Origin: a bacterium SCSIO 12643
Lineage (GTDB): Bacteria; Bacteroidota; Bacteroidia; Flavobacteriales_G; Salibacteraceae
Assembly: GCA_024398135.1 (NCBI GenBank)
Contig: CP073750.1
Span: 744,001-808,000 of the forward strand
Reading direction: 5' to 3'
DNA: 64,000 nucleotides
Shown here: one piece after another, positions 49,501 through 57,877 of the stretch
How positions within the stretch are numbered: position 1 is the stretch's first letter
Layout of the letters: the number at the start of each line of letters is the position of its first letter
Program-made: the position numbers and the translations under genes
The notes under the pieces: model-generated
Told to the model about the DNA's origin: nothing
The model's input: only the letters and a program-made list of their open reading frames with translations
Databases searched by the model: none

Positions 49501-50780
49501 TGGATTCTAATGAAATCAATATTGCCCAGTTACAAAATGAGATCAATGTTTTGGAAAAAGAATTAAGCGAAAGTGCACAGGGCTTCTCGCAGAATTATGA
49601 AAATAAATCAGTCAACTGGGTATCAGTTAAGAACACATTAACTGATCAGGATGCTGCTATGGAGATTATTCGCTTCAACTATTTTGATACTGAATTTACA
49701 GACTCGGTAGTTTACGTAGGCTTATTCGTTACAAAGGCTTCCAGAGACCAACCGGAAATTGTAATTCTTCCAAATGGAAATGAATTAGAAGGAAAGTACT
49801 TCAGTTATTACCAAAATGCGATTAAAGAAAAATCAAGTGATCGAAAATCTTACGCTCAATACTGGGAGTATTTTGATTCGAAACTGTATGGCAAAAAACG
49901 TATCTACTTTTCGGGTGATGGGGTTTATAATCAAATCAACCCTGAAACATTTATGGATTACAACAAAAACTACCTGATCAACACTTATACTTTTTACTTT
50001 GTATCAAACACTAAAGATATCGTTGACCAATCTCGGGGTGGAGCTACTGTTTATACGAATACCACAGCGGCATTATTTGGGAATCCATATTTTGGAAATT
50101 CTTCTTCCACAAACAGTATTACTTCTATTGAATCTCTTCCAGGAGCAGAAAAAGAAGTGCAAGAACTCAATGCATTTTTAACTGAGATGAAGTGGACTAC
50201 TCAAAAGTTTATTGGTAAAGATGCAAGTGAAGGAGCACTTAAGGAATTGGAAAGTCCACGTGTATTACATATTGCCACGCACGGATTCTTTATGGCTGAT
50301 GAAAAACAAACTTATCAAAATGAAAGTATCATCGGAGAGGAAAACCAACAGATCAGTAATCCGTTAATGCGTTCCGGATTATTATTTACTGATGCAAGTG
50401 ACTTATTAAGTACTGAAAATGTATTTAAGTTCAATCAGCACGATGGTGTTTTAACAGCATACGAAGCTATGAACCTGAATCTGGACCATACAGAGATTGT
50501 ATTTCTAAGCGCGTGTGAAACGGGCCGTGGAGAAGTCAAATCCGGTGAAGGTGTATATGGTTTACAGCGTTCTTTTATTGTGGCAGGTGCACAGAATGTA
50601 GTAATGACCTTATTCAAGGTAGACGATGCTGTTACTCAGAAACTCGTGAATCTATTCTACGCGGAATGGATCAAAACAAATGATAAACGAACTGCTTTTA
50701 TTAATGCAAAGAAAGCCATCTTAGATGAATACAAAGATCCTATTTACTGGGGCGCATTTATTATGGTTGGGTTAGATTAA
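46524..50780 (+). CDS. TPR-CHAT protein, putative caspase-like (separase-related) protease
   Basis: About 1419 residues. An N-terminal hydrophobic signal or anchor segment (about 13-30, ending AYTQ) is followed by some 900 residues of tetratricopeptide repeats (for example ATYKRLAEINKVKYG-like units around 500-900). The C-terminal CHAT domain (about 1060-1419) shows the catalytic pair: His1253 in HIATHGFF and Cys1331 in FLSACETGRGE, followed by GLQRSFIVAGA and WGAFIMVG. CHAT proteases are caspase/separase relatives, often paired with TPR regions that sense a partner. The signal-like N-terminus suggests an envelope location. It is coupled to the DUF5723 gene. Substrate unknown. Confidence 0.88.
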   Translation: MNNQNFNTSRIIERILFILMLVPFIAYTQDDQKWEKEFNKLENHYKHGRYFQASSGAKALLNKITKKGELKQFYLPSQALYLKYQAALGLRKDNDIQLDSIIAQWDTLQSFPSDSFTLMSNIAIASSAFAYSKFEQADLKYNTAQQSINKNSDPYKYWAQYIRIARMELFLQTMSYNKAKRYIDETISYQRNLTKKKEKVYNEKKGVEEFVKVKKKDYNNRLSTLGELMVMKADIFLGQGDLEMADSIYVKNEKDLFQLVKKKDISYIKNWYGYTKLQVLKGDPYAGLDLRKVRKKYATNVKYNIPNLLYFDMFENEIRADAQLENFSKYSKALKQYEREVLKNFPKKSSHQFTADYLGHLEDLSKGKYKTYGKRMSRQAEDLHNYYGLNDAGQLPFLYDLAKAQISLYDYTGAKLTYEKILQIADINNSDSNSFYYNANLELGSYYLNYTTNYKAADSIYNKYFDVFVLKELHPYHPFYGKFLNDYALINTKQDDFTEAITKYKRLAEINKVKYGDQSEEYALVLQRMARAQVDIGDYTSAEENLISALTAYKTEKKTKTQNYVYTLQAIGELYAINGDFVNSKKKLEEAYALAKKYDIVNEMLPVNMNEGLAELYFEVGKYDQAEDILEATIKLKTEKLGAEHIELIKPYALLGQVDLVQGRLIDAEKNISKSVAISKTNFGENSLRYLERKVLLGQVYYKMGDYERSLEIYNSVIAAYEEKFGSVYLNISDILIRKTRVQMEMDVEMSQLMDNLNRANQIITTNVNDHHPKVAEVIELKALIYLREKNYDEALIQLQAANLIYTSTYGDQHFKTADNQVNIALLYYKKGNYVNAHTYYNKALSIYKKIFSTAHPKYVSTLSKIGQTFYAQKNYKKAAEVLRTSTSMYLSYINSYFPSLSESEKSKYWASIRGDFEIFNSLVLQYYKEDPSIIGDMYNNRLATKALLLNSSVKLKERIMTYGSPELIAKYRNWLSQKDLLTKAIGMNQETLDSNEINIAQLQNEINVLEKELSESAQGFSQNYENKSVNWVSVKNTLTDQDAAMEIIRFNYFDTEFTDSVVYVGLFVTKASRDQPEIVILPNGNELEGKYFSYYQNAIKEKSSDRKSYAQYWEYFDSKLYGKKRIYFSGDGVYNQINPETFMDYNKNYLINTYTFYFVSNTKDIVDQSRGGATVYTNTTAALFGNPYFGNSSSTNSITSIESLPGAEKEVQELNAFLTEMKWTTQKFIGKDASEGALKELESPRVLHIATHGFFMADEKQTYQNESIIGEENQQISNPLMRSGLLFTDASDLLSTENVFKFNQHDGVLTAYEAMNLNLDHTEIVFLSACETGRGEVKSGEGVYGLQRSFIVAGAQNVVMTLFKVDDAVTQKLVNLFYAEWIKTNDKRTAFINAKKAILDEYKDPIYWGAFIMVGLD

Positions 50781-50832
50781 AGCTAGCTCATATCTTTGAA
50801 TAAGATTAGATCAAACACGAAATTTCAACCAC

Positions 50833-50866
50833 AAAAAAGGGCTGTTACATTGTAACAGCCCTTTTC
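50833..50866. terminator. Bidirectional terminator between CHAT and FecR-like genes
   Basis: An inverted repeat of about 15 bases (50835-50849 with 50851-50865; core GGGCTGTTACA/TGTAACAGCCC) is flanked by A and T runs on both sides. It can end transcription of the plus-strand CHAT gene and of the minus-strand FecR-like gene. Confidence 0.85.
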
Positions 50867-50900
50867 AATTTATTCATTCTAAAGAGAGACTTCGTGTATA

Positions 50901-51824
50901 TTATTTAATCTCTTTAACGTCTTCTAATCCAATCTTGAATAAGAACATATTATATGCATTTTGGTACTCTACAATATTTGGTTCTTTTTCAATAGCACTT
51001 TCATAATAAGGAATTGCATTTAGAAACAATTCTTGTTCTTCAAAATACGTAGCGATTACCATATCACCAATAGCAGAATTTGCAGGCACTTCACTCTTTA
51101 ACATCCCCAGATCAGTTTCATATTTCGCCATTTCTGATCTGGTTGGCACCTGTAAGGAAACAAAACCAGAATTTTTTGAAGGATCGTTTGCATCCGCTAT
51201 TTTCATCTTATACACCTGTCCAGGATTTAATCCCAATTTCGAGAAATCTATAGCGATAAATTGCTCATTCGTATTCTGAGAAAAAACGGACTCTTCGTAA
51301 AGATTGAAAATTGAAACATTGTAAGAAGAAGCATCGATTTTAGGGAACCATTGTACACTTCCTGAAGTTCCGGTGATTTTAGTCGTTTCTGGCAAAAATA
51401 CCACGATATCCTTGTTCTCGATTGAACGTTCCACAGAACCTGTATACTTCATGTTTCTAGCTGTGTTATCATCCACCTTGCTCATATCCTTAACCAAAAG
51501 ATCCAAATACTTTTGAGCCAATGAAGTCTCACCGCTTGCCAAAGCATTAGACAATTCAGAAACATAATATACCCCTCCTTTTTTCAGCTCTACGGCTTTG
51601 CCATCCATACTTACCAAGCCCACGTAACTCGTAGATCCGGTAATAATGATTTTGTCGTCTTGATATATCTTAACCCCTGTGGATATTGGGGTGTACTCAT
51701 CAGGGTTCGCTCCTCTCTGAACCATACAGGTACCCTTTGCTGCCAGTGTTTTAAACAGTACTTCTTGAGCATACACCCCAACGCTCAAAAAACTAGCAAA
51801 CAGAATTATTGCTATCTTTTTCAT
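50901..51824 (-). CDS. Secreted FecR-like/TPR protein
   Basis: A 307-residue exported protein with a signal peptide (1-19, ending VYAQ). Residues about 25-100 resemble a FecR-type periplasmic domain: ISTGVKIYQDDKIIITGSTSYVGLVSMDG, where extended strands follow a Q-x-G-D-x-I-x-T pattern. A middle beta domain (about 150-225) follows, and near the C-terminus a TPR-like pair (NAIPYYESAIEKEPN). It diverges from the CHASE2 gene with 124 bases between and converges on the CHAT gene. FecR-type domains often pass envelope signals. Exact role unknown. Confidence 0.65.
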   Translation of the reverse strand: MKKIAIILFASFLSVGVYAQEVLFKTLAAKGTCMVQRGANPDEYTPISTGVKIYQDDKIIITGSTSYVGLVSMDGKAVELKKGGVYYVSELSNALASGETSLAQKYLDLLVKDMSKVDDNTARNMKYTGSVERSIENKDIVVFLPETTKITGTSGSVQWFPKIDASSYNVSIFNLYEESVFSQNTNEQFIAIDFSKLGLNPGQVYKMKIADANDPSKNSGFVSLQVPTRSEMAKYETDLGMLKSEVPANSAIGDMVIATYFEEQELFLNAIPYYESAIEKEPNIVEYQNAYNMFLFKIGLEDVKEIK

Positions 51825-51920
51825 TATTTTAGTTTGTTTAGGAAAATTTTAATTCGAGAATCAAAAAAATATAAAAGAATATTTAATAAACCACTCAAAA
51901 TCAACGATAAAAATAAATAT

Positions 51921-51928
51921 TATTTTTG
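51921..51928 (+). promoter_or_regulatory. Candidate -7 element (TATTTTTG) of the CHASE2 gene
   Basis: Plus-strand match to TAnnTTTG ending 20 bases before the ATG at 51949. No clear -33 element. Confidence 0.4.
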
Positions 51929-51948
51929 GATAAACAAAACCGGAGATC

Positions 51949-53166
51949 ATGAAAATATTTCTGCGAAAGAGCGTATTCATTTGTACCATTTTTATCTTCG
52001 GATTCCTTTATCTGCTTGCAAAAATCCCAATGCAGTTCGAGTTATTAGATCCAATTGGAAAGGCTCTAAAAGACTTCGAATTGACGGATTTGGTATACAG
52101 CCAATTACGAACTGAACAAACATTAGACACCAATATTGTCCTGGTCAATATTGCGCATCTTTCCAGATCCGAGATTGGAAAACAAGTTGAGATTATCAAT
52201 AAATATGAGCCTCAGGTTATTGGTATTGATGCTTTCTTCAGGTCAAAAAAAACCTTTCAGCAAGACATTCAATTGATCATGGCTTTATCTCAGGTAAAGA
52301 ATCTGGTATTGGTTTCGGATTTAGAAAGACCAAATGCAGATGCAACTTGTTTTGACTCCCTGGGCACTTCTCATCCACAATTCAATGATTTTGCTCAAAA
52401 TGGTTTTGCTGACGTTAAAACCAGTGAAGTCAGCTTTCGAACCATTCGAAAATTCACACCATCTTTTTGTTTGAAAGACACCAACTATCTTTCGTTTCCA
52501 GCTAAACTAGTTGAATTATATGATCCATCTAAGGTAGAGAAACTACTAGCCAGAAATAACGAACTTGAGATTATTAATTGGCGTGGAAATTATAGTAAGT
52601 TCTACAGAATAGATGCTCAACAACTCCTGGATGAAGAAGGTGATTTTTCTTTTATCAAAGGGAAAATCGTTATTATGGGATTTCTTGGTGAACGAGAATT
52701 AGGGGAAAAGTCATTGGAAGATACATTCTTTACCCCATTAAACCCTCAATCTGCTGGGCGCGCATATCCAGATATGTATGGAGCTACAGTACATGCCAAT
52801 GTAGTCTCTATGATATTGAGTGAAGATTATATCAATCAACCGCCAGATTGGATCATGATTTTAATCGCGTTTCTACTTGTATATTTTAATGTAGCGATTT
52901 TTATCTGGATTGGAGATCATCATAAAGTTTACTACGACCTCATTACTAAAATGTTGATTTTGGTTGAAGTCGCATTACTTTTTGGAATCGTCATGTTTAT
53001 TCTCCTTTACCTCCAAATCAAGATAAATCTTACTGTGGCTATTATTGCGATTATCTTTTCGGGTGACCTTACTGAGCTTTATGTTGGGTCACTTAAAGAT
53101 TTAGCCATTATTGGACTCCGAAAAATTGGTTTAAATCCGGATAAATACAGATCCAAAGAGAATTAA
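51949..53166 (+). CDS. CHASE2-domain sensor without an output domain
   Basis: A 405-residue inner-membrane protein. One segment (about 8-25) is followed by an extracytoplasmic CHASE2 domain (about 35-295) with IVLVNIAHLSRSEIGKQ, VIGIDAFF, the long central region, and GRAYPDMYGATVHANVVSMIL. Three membrane segments follow (about 301-325, 338-362, 365-385) and then a short tail of about 20 residues. That is the CHASE2 layout of bacterial sensor kinases and cyclases, but no kinase, cyclase or phosphatase domain follows. In cyanobacteria CHASE2 can be fused to CHAT; here a CHAT protease is encoded close by. It overlaps the convergent glucosaminidase gene by 4 bases. Confidence 0.82.
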   Translation: MKIFLRKSVFICTIFIFGFLYLLAKIPMQFELLDPIGKALKDFELTDLVYSQLRTEQTLDTNIVLVNIAHLSRSEIGKQVEIINKYEPQVIGIDAFFRSKKTFQQDIQLIMALSQVKNLVLVSDLERPNADATCFDSLGTSHPQFNDFAQNGFADVKTSEVSFRTIRKFTPSFCLKDTNYLSFPAKLVELYDPSKVEKLLARNNELEIINWRGNYSKFYRIDAQQLLDEEGDFSFIKGKIVIMGFLGERELGEKSLEDTFFTPLNPQSAGRAYPDMYGATVHANVVSMILSEDYINQPPDWIMILIAFLLVYFNVAIFIWIGDHHKVYYDLITKMLILVEVALLFGIVMFILLYLQIKINLTVAIIAIIFSGDLTELYVGSLKDLAIIGLRKIGLNPDKYRSKEN

Positions 53167-54140
53167 CTTCTTCTCAGATAGATTTTCTGACCAGGCTTTA
53201 ACTGTGCGTTTTTAGATAGATTATTGTACTTCATAATCTTCTTCATCTTTACACCATATTTCTGAGAAATTGTCCAAATCGAATCCCCGGATCTCACAAT
53301 ATGATATGTTTGCGCTCCTTTATTTCTTTTTGGTTGCAGGTATACGATTTGGCCTTCAATAAACTTATAATCTTTTGATACGTTGTTGTATAATTTTATC
53401 TGCCATGGTCCCATTTCCATTTTTCTTGCAATGGTTTCCGGGGTATCTCCTTTCGAAGCTACGATATACTTGATCTTGTTTTTGGATAGCTTCACCATAG
53501 GTTTTGCATAGTAATCTACGTCTCCAAATTGATCGTTATTATCATATGATTCGTTTGGCGATTTCACCTCAGTATTAGGTGTCTCATTCCCTTCGTTTTT
53601 TTGATCTTTCGGCTTCTTCTTACCCAAAGCAATTTGATCATATTTATACAATTGATGATCTTCAATAATTTTAATTAAAAGCTTTGGATACTTTGGGTTT
53701 GTAGCATACCCTGCCCTCTTCAATTCATTCGCCCATCCTTTATAATCCGTGATTTTTAACTCAAAGCATTTGGCATACCGTTTTTTATGTAAAAAATCTG
53801 CATGGTCTGCATACGAATCATAGACTGATTTATATACCCTAAAGCACTCTCCCTTCTTATCATCATCATGATACGTACGTTCTCCTGTCCAGGAACTATG
53901 ACATTTAATCCCAAAGTGATTATTAGACTTTTTTGCCAATTCACTATTTCCATTGCCACTTTCCAGAAGTCCTTGCGCTAGTGTAATACTCGCTGGCACC
54001 TTATGTTTACGCATATTCTCAATCGCAACATCTTTATACTTCGCAATATATTGTTCACGTGTCATCTTTGATTGTCCACTTGCACTACTATACAACGCAA
54101 TCATCAATACACTCCAAATAACATATTTCAACTTTCTCAT
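53163..54140 (-). CDS. Secreted glucosaminidase with two LysM domains
   Basis: A 325-residue peptidoglycan hydrolase. After a signal peptide (1-23) comes a GH73-type glucosaminidase domain (about 25-165): YIAKYKDVAIENMRKHKVPASITLAQGLLESGNG, where the Glu of LESGNG is the likely catalytic acid, and NNHFGIKC. Two LysM repeats follow, one weak (about 225-270, ASKGDTPETIARKM) and one clear (about 280-325, YHIVRSGDSIWTISQKYG). It cleaves between GlcNAc and MurNAc in the cell wall, for growth or separation. TAACTTTG at 54166-54173 (minus) is its likely -7 element. Confidence 0.92.
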   Translation of the reverse strand: MRKLKYVIWSVLMIALYSSASGQSKMTREQYIAKYKDVAIENMRKHKVPASITLAQGLLESGNGNSELAKKSNNHFGIKCHSSWTGERTYHDDDKKGECFRVYKSVYDSYADHADFLHKKRYAKCFELKITDYKGWANELKRAGYATNPKYPKLLIKIIEDHQLYKYDQIALGKKKPKDQKNEGNETPNTEVKSPNESYDNNDQFGDVDYYAKPMVKLSKNKIKYIVASKGDTPETIARKMEMGPWQIKLYNNVSKDYKFIEGQIVYLQPKRNKGAQTYHIVRSGDSIWTISQKYGVKMKKIMKYNNLSKNAQLKPGQKIYLRRS

Positions 54141-54165
54141 GTGAATTTCAATAAATCTTAACCAA

Positions 54166-54173
54166 CAAAGTTA
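54166..54173 (-). promoter_or_regulatory. Candidate -7 element (TAACTTTG) of the glucosaminidase gene
   Basis: Minus-strand match to TAnnTTTG ending 25 bases before the ATG at 54140. Confidence 0.45.
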
Positions 54174-54242
54174 CATGTGTCTCCAGACGTCTTTCAGCAT
54201 ATCTTCTATTGGATACAAACAGGTTAGTGTTAGTATTCCTAT

Positions 54243-55166
54243 CTAATCTGATGCCAGTGGAATATTGAATCCGAAACGCTCATTTAATCCTCTATTTCCC
54301 TGTACACCACCGGTATGAATTGCCGTAATAACGCTACCTTTTGGGAAATAGTCTTGGGTTATCATTTTATATAGTCCAAACATCATTTTGCCGTTGTAAA
54401 TTCCATCCAAAACAAAACCATGTTTTTCATAGAAAGCCTTTAGAAAATCTGCTAATTGTACATCCATTTTAGCAAAACCACCAAAGTGATATCTAGTCTC
54501 TACATTATAATTCTGCATATTCACACCTGCGTCTCTCAAAAACTTGTTAACCTCATCAACCATGAAATCACCTCCTTTCATAGCCGGAAATCCAATTACT
54601 TTCTGATTTTCTTCGGTTCCTGCTACAATTCCTGCCATTGTTGAACCTGTTCCACACGCCACGGTTATATGTGTAGTTTCTTTTGGAATTTCACTCACTA
54701 TTTCTTTGCTCCCCCTCATTCCCAAAAGGTTACCTCCTCCCATTGGAACAAAAACAAATTCACCTTCTTCTTTCCTTAATTTGTTGAAATAATCCTGATT
54801 AATATCGTTGTAATCCGACTTCGAAAAAAAACGAATCTCCATTCCTAATTCCTCTGCCCGACTTAAAGTTGAATTACTCCTGTAAGATTCATAACCTCGA
54901 ATTAATCCAATAGTATCAAAACCAAATAACTTTCCAGCCTCTGCTACTGCTGCGATATGATTTGAATAAGGACCTCCAACTGTGACTATTTTGTAGATTC
55001 CTTTTTCAGCCGAATCCAATAAATTATACTTCAACTTACGCCACTTATTACCTGAAATACCGGGATGTAACAAATCATCTCTAAGCATAAAAACCTGCAC
55101 ATCTTTACCATCAAATAAAGTATCCTCCAGCTTTTGAACATTAGATTTTTTTTGTGGCCAAATCAT
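54243..55166 (-). CDS. PLP-dependent ACC deaminase/D-cysteine desulfhydrase family enzyme
   Basis: A fold-type II PLP enzyme of 307 residues from the ATG at 55166; the longer frame to 55235 adds an unrelated-looking 23 residues. The PLP lysine lies in HPGISGNKWRKLKYN; VGGPYSNHIAAVA and VACGTGSTMAGIVAG bind the cofactor phosphate. The family converts 1-aminocyclopropane-1-carboxylate to 2-oxobutyrate and ammonia, or D-cysteine to pyruvate, H2S and ammonia; in Bacteroidota the D-cysteine activity is more likely. It diverges from pheT. Confidence 0.87.
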   Translation of the reverse strand: MIWPQKKSNVQKLEDTLFDGKDVQVFMLRDDLLHPGISGNKWRKLKYNLLDSAEKGIYKIVTVGGPYSNHIAAVAEAGKLFGFDTIGLIRGYESYRSNSTLSRAEELGMEIRFFSKSDYNDINQDYFNKLRKEEGEFVFVPMGGGNLLGMRGSKEIVSEIPKETTHITVACGTGSTMAGIVAGTEENQKVIGFPAMKGGDFMVDEVNKFLRDAGVNMQNYNVETRYHFGGFAKMDVQLADFLKAFYEKHGFVLDGIYNGKMMFGLYKMITQDYFPKGSVITAIHTGGVQGNRGLNERFGFNIPLASD

Positions 55167-55259
55167 ATCGCAAATAAAGCGGTTTTCTACAGAGAATGCA
55201 GAAACTGAGCACCTAATTTTTAAAATCAAAAACACTTATTATTCAATCAACAATATCCT

Positions 55260-55267
55260 TAATTTTG
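55260..55267 (+). promoter_or_regulatory. Candidate -7 element (TAATTTTG) of pheT
   Basis: Plus-strand match to TAnnTTTG ending 19 bases before the pheT ATG. Confidence 0.45.
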
Positions 55268-55286
55268 CAGCTTATTTTTTTGACAC

Positions 55287-57722
55287 ATGAACATATCATA
55301 TAACTGGCTTAAAGAGTATGTAGACGTTGACTTAGACGTGAACAGAATTGGTGAATTACTTACAGATTCAGGACTTGAAGTGGAAGGTATTGAAGATTTC
55401 ATTTCTGTTCCTGGTGGCTTTGAGGGATTATTTGTAGGTGAAGTTTTGACATGTGAAAAACACCCTAATGCAGATAAATTAAGTGTAACAACTGTAAACA
55501 TCGGATCAGATGAACCTTTGAATATTGTTTGTGGTGCTCCCAATGTTGCAGCTGGTCAAAAAGTAATTGTAGCCACTGTGGGTTGCACATTATATCCAGT
55601 TTCTGGAGAATCATTCAAAATCAAAAAAGGAAAAATCCGTGGAGAAGTGTCCATGGGAATGATTTGCGCTGAAGATGAAATCGGTCTGGGAACAAGTCAT
55701 GATGGAATTATGGTTTTAGATAATTCGTTAATTCCAGGCACACCTATTTCGGATGTTTTCAAAGTAGAAAAAGACAAAGTCATTGAAATTGGTCTTACGC
55801 CAAATCGCGCTGAAGCTGCTTCACATATCGGTACAGCACGTGATCTTGTAGCATTGTCAGTTGTTACTGCCGACCTAAATGTTCCAGAGATCAAATGGCC
55901 TAATGTTGACACGTTCAAAGTTGACAATACCGATTTAAACATTGATGTAACCGTTGAAAATACAGAAGCATGTGTCAGATATACCGGTGTTTCTATGACC
56001 GGTGTTGAAGTAAAAGAATCTCCGGAATGGTTGCAAAATAGATTAAAGGCTATTGGGTTAAGCCCAATCAACAATATTGTAGATATCTCTAATTTCGTTT
56101 TACATGAAATCGGACAACCACTACACATTTTTGATGCGGATCAAATTAAGGATCATCAAGTTAAAGTGAAAACTTTAGCTTCCGACACAAAATTCACCAC
56201 GCTAGATGAAGCAGAAAGATCATTAAATGAAAGAGATTTAATGATTTGTGATTCTTCGGATGCAATGTGTATCGCAGGAGTTTTTGGTGGAATGACTTCC
56301 GGAGTTTCTGAAAACACTAAAAATATTTTCATTGAATCAGCTAACTTCAACCCAGTCTGGGTTAGAAAAACAGCAAAGCGCCATGGTTTAAATACTGATG
56401 CTTCCTTTAGATTCGAAAGAGGTGTTGATCCAAATCTTACGGTATATGGATTAAAAAGAGCTGCATTATTAATTCAGGAAATCGCTGGGGGGCAAGTATC
56501 TTCTGAAATTTCTGATTTCTATCCAAACCCGGTAGAACCTTACGCTGTTGATTTTAGAATTTCCTATTGCAACCGAATTATTGGGAAAGAGATTTCTAAA
56601 GAGGAAATCATTAAAATCCTAAATGGATTAGAAATTACAGTTTCGGAAGATCAGGGAGACCTATTGAAACTTGCCGTTCCTTATTACCGTGTAGATGTAC
56701 TTAGAGAAATTGACGTCATTGAAGAAGTACTTCGTATCTATGGCTATAACAATATAGAACTTCCTACCAAGTACAATGCTTCGGTGATTTCTCAGGATGG
56801 TTTGGATCATGAAATTCTTTTAAATAAGGTTTCCGACCACTTAACCAGCAACGGCTTTATGGAAGCCAAGTCCAACTCATTAACATCATCTGCATACTAC
56901 GAGAATTCTGAAAACTGGCCAGTTGCCAAATCTGTCAGAATGAAAAATCCATTAAGTCAGGATTTAAATGTGATGCGACAGACTATGTTGTTTGATGCTT
57001 TGGAAGCTGTAAGACACAATCAAAATCGTCAAACCAATGATTTAAAGTTTTACGAATTTGGTAAAACATATCAATTAAATGATCAAATTCAGGAAAGCCA
57101 TAAATTGTCATTGACTTTGGTTGGCCGAAGATATCCTGAAAACTGGAGTACTGATAGCGAAAAGGTGGGTCTACAAGATTTAAAAGGCTACGTGCATTCT
57201 GTATTTAATTTACTACATCTGAACAACCAAAACATTGAAATTTCTGATCAGGTAATTTCAGATTTTGAATACGGTATCGTTCTAAAAGTAAATAATGAAA
57301 TTATTGCACAAGGTGGTCTTGTTTCTAACGAACACGTGAAGACTTTCGGTATTAAAAGTGATGTTTTCTTTATTGAAATTGATTGGTCATTTATTAAAGA
57401 ACTTTCCGGCACACATAAAATCAAATATGTCCCGGTTCCAAAGTTTCCTCAAATGAGAAGAGATTTATCTCTATTGTTGGATAATCAAATTCAATTTGGA
57501 CAGATTGAAGAATTGGCAAAAAAAGTGGATCGCAAACTTCTAAAAGAAGTCAATCTGTTTGATGTTTATGAGGGGAAAAATCTTCCTAAAGGGAAAAAAT
57601 CTTATGCAGTTAGTTTCACCTTCCAACACGCGGATAAGACACTTACTGATAAACAGGTAGACAAGATTATGCAGAAGTTGATTAAAGAATTAGGTAGTCA
57701 GCTGAATGCTGAATTGAGATAA
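55287..57722 (+). CDS. pheT: Phenylalanine-tRNA ligase beta subunit
   Basis: The 811-residue beta subunit of the alpha2-beta2 PheRS. In order: N-terminal helix (ISYNWLKEYVDVDLDVN), tRNA-binding OB domain (about 40-150; VGEVLTCEKHPNADKL), B3/4 editing domain (about 215-385), B5 domain (about 400-475), catalytic-like core, and C-terminal FDX-ACB anticodon-binding domain (about 715-811; VPKFPQMRRDLSLLLD). Length is normal. pheS is not adjacent. A terminator follows. Confidence 0.97.
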   Translation: MNISYNWLKEYVDVDLDVNRIGELLTDSGLEVEGIEDFISVPGGFEGLFVGEVLTCEKHPNADKLSVTTVNIGSDEPLNIVCGAPNVAAGQKVIVATVGCTLYPVSGESFKIKKGKIRGEVSMGMICAEDEIGLGTSHDGIMVLDNSLIPGTPISDVFKVEKDKVIEIGLTPNRAEAASHIGTARDLVALSVVTADLNVPEIKWPNVDTFKVDNTDLNIDVTVENTEACVRYTGVSMTGVEVKESPEWLQNRLKAIGLSPINNIVDISNFVLHEIGQPLHIFDADQIKDHQVKVKTLASDTKFTTLDEAERSLNERDLMICDSSDAMCIAGVFGGMTSGVSENTKNIFIESANFNPVWVRKTAKRHGLNTDASFRFERGVDPNLTVYGLKRAALLIQEIAGGQVSSEISDFYPNPVEPYAVDFRISYCNRIIGKEISKEEIIKILNGLEITVSEDQGDLLKLAVPYYRVDVLREIDVIEEVLRIYGYNNIELPTKYNASVISQDGLDHEILLNKVSDHLTSNGFMEAKSNSLTSSAYYENSENWPVAKSVRMKNPLSQDLNVMRQTMLFDALEAVRHNQNRQTNDLKFYEFGKTYQLNDQIQESHKLSLTLVGRRYPENWSTDSEKVGLQDLKGYVHSVFNLLHLNNQNIEISDQVISDFEYGIVLKVNNEIIAQGGLVSNEHVKTFGIKSDVFFIEIDWSFIKELSGTHKIKYVPVPKFPQMRRDLSLLLDNQIQFGQIEELAKKVDRKLLKEVNLFDVYEGKNLPKGKKSYAVSFTFQHADKTLTDKQVDKIMQKLIKELGSQLNAELR

Positions 57723-57743
57723 GGTTTCAACAAAACTTCAAGA

Positions 57744-57775
57744 GCCCCTATTTGAAAGAATCAGGGGCTTTTTTG
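57744..57775 (+). terminator. Intrinsic terminator of pheT
   Basis: A perfect 7-base stem AGCCCCT/AGGGGCT with a 13-base loop runs into six T, 21 bases after the pheT stop. Confidence 0.85.
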
Positions 57776-57845
57776 TACAATTAAACAACTAGTAACCAAA
57801 ACCATATTAATCGTTTCTTCCTTTAAATTCTTGTCTATCTTTATG

Positions 57846-57853
57846 TATCTTTG
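57846..57853 (+). promoter_or_regulatory. Candidate -7 element (TATCTTTG) of the LuxR-type gene
   Basis: Plus-strand match to TAnnTTTG ending 24 bases before the ATG at 57878. It covers an upstream in-frame TTG, deciding for the ATG. Confidence 0.5.
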
Positions 57854-57877
57854 GTATTTAACGCTAATACATCTACG

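Noticed and set aside
51660-52115. 151-codon open frame on the plus strand
   Set aside because: It runs antisense through the FecR-like gene start and then out of frame into the CHASE2 gene.
55697-56128. 143-codon open frame opposite pheT
   Set aside because: Shadow of the conserved pheT frame.
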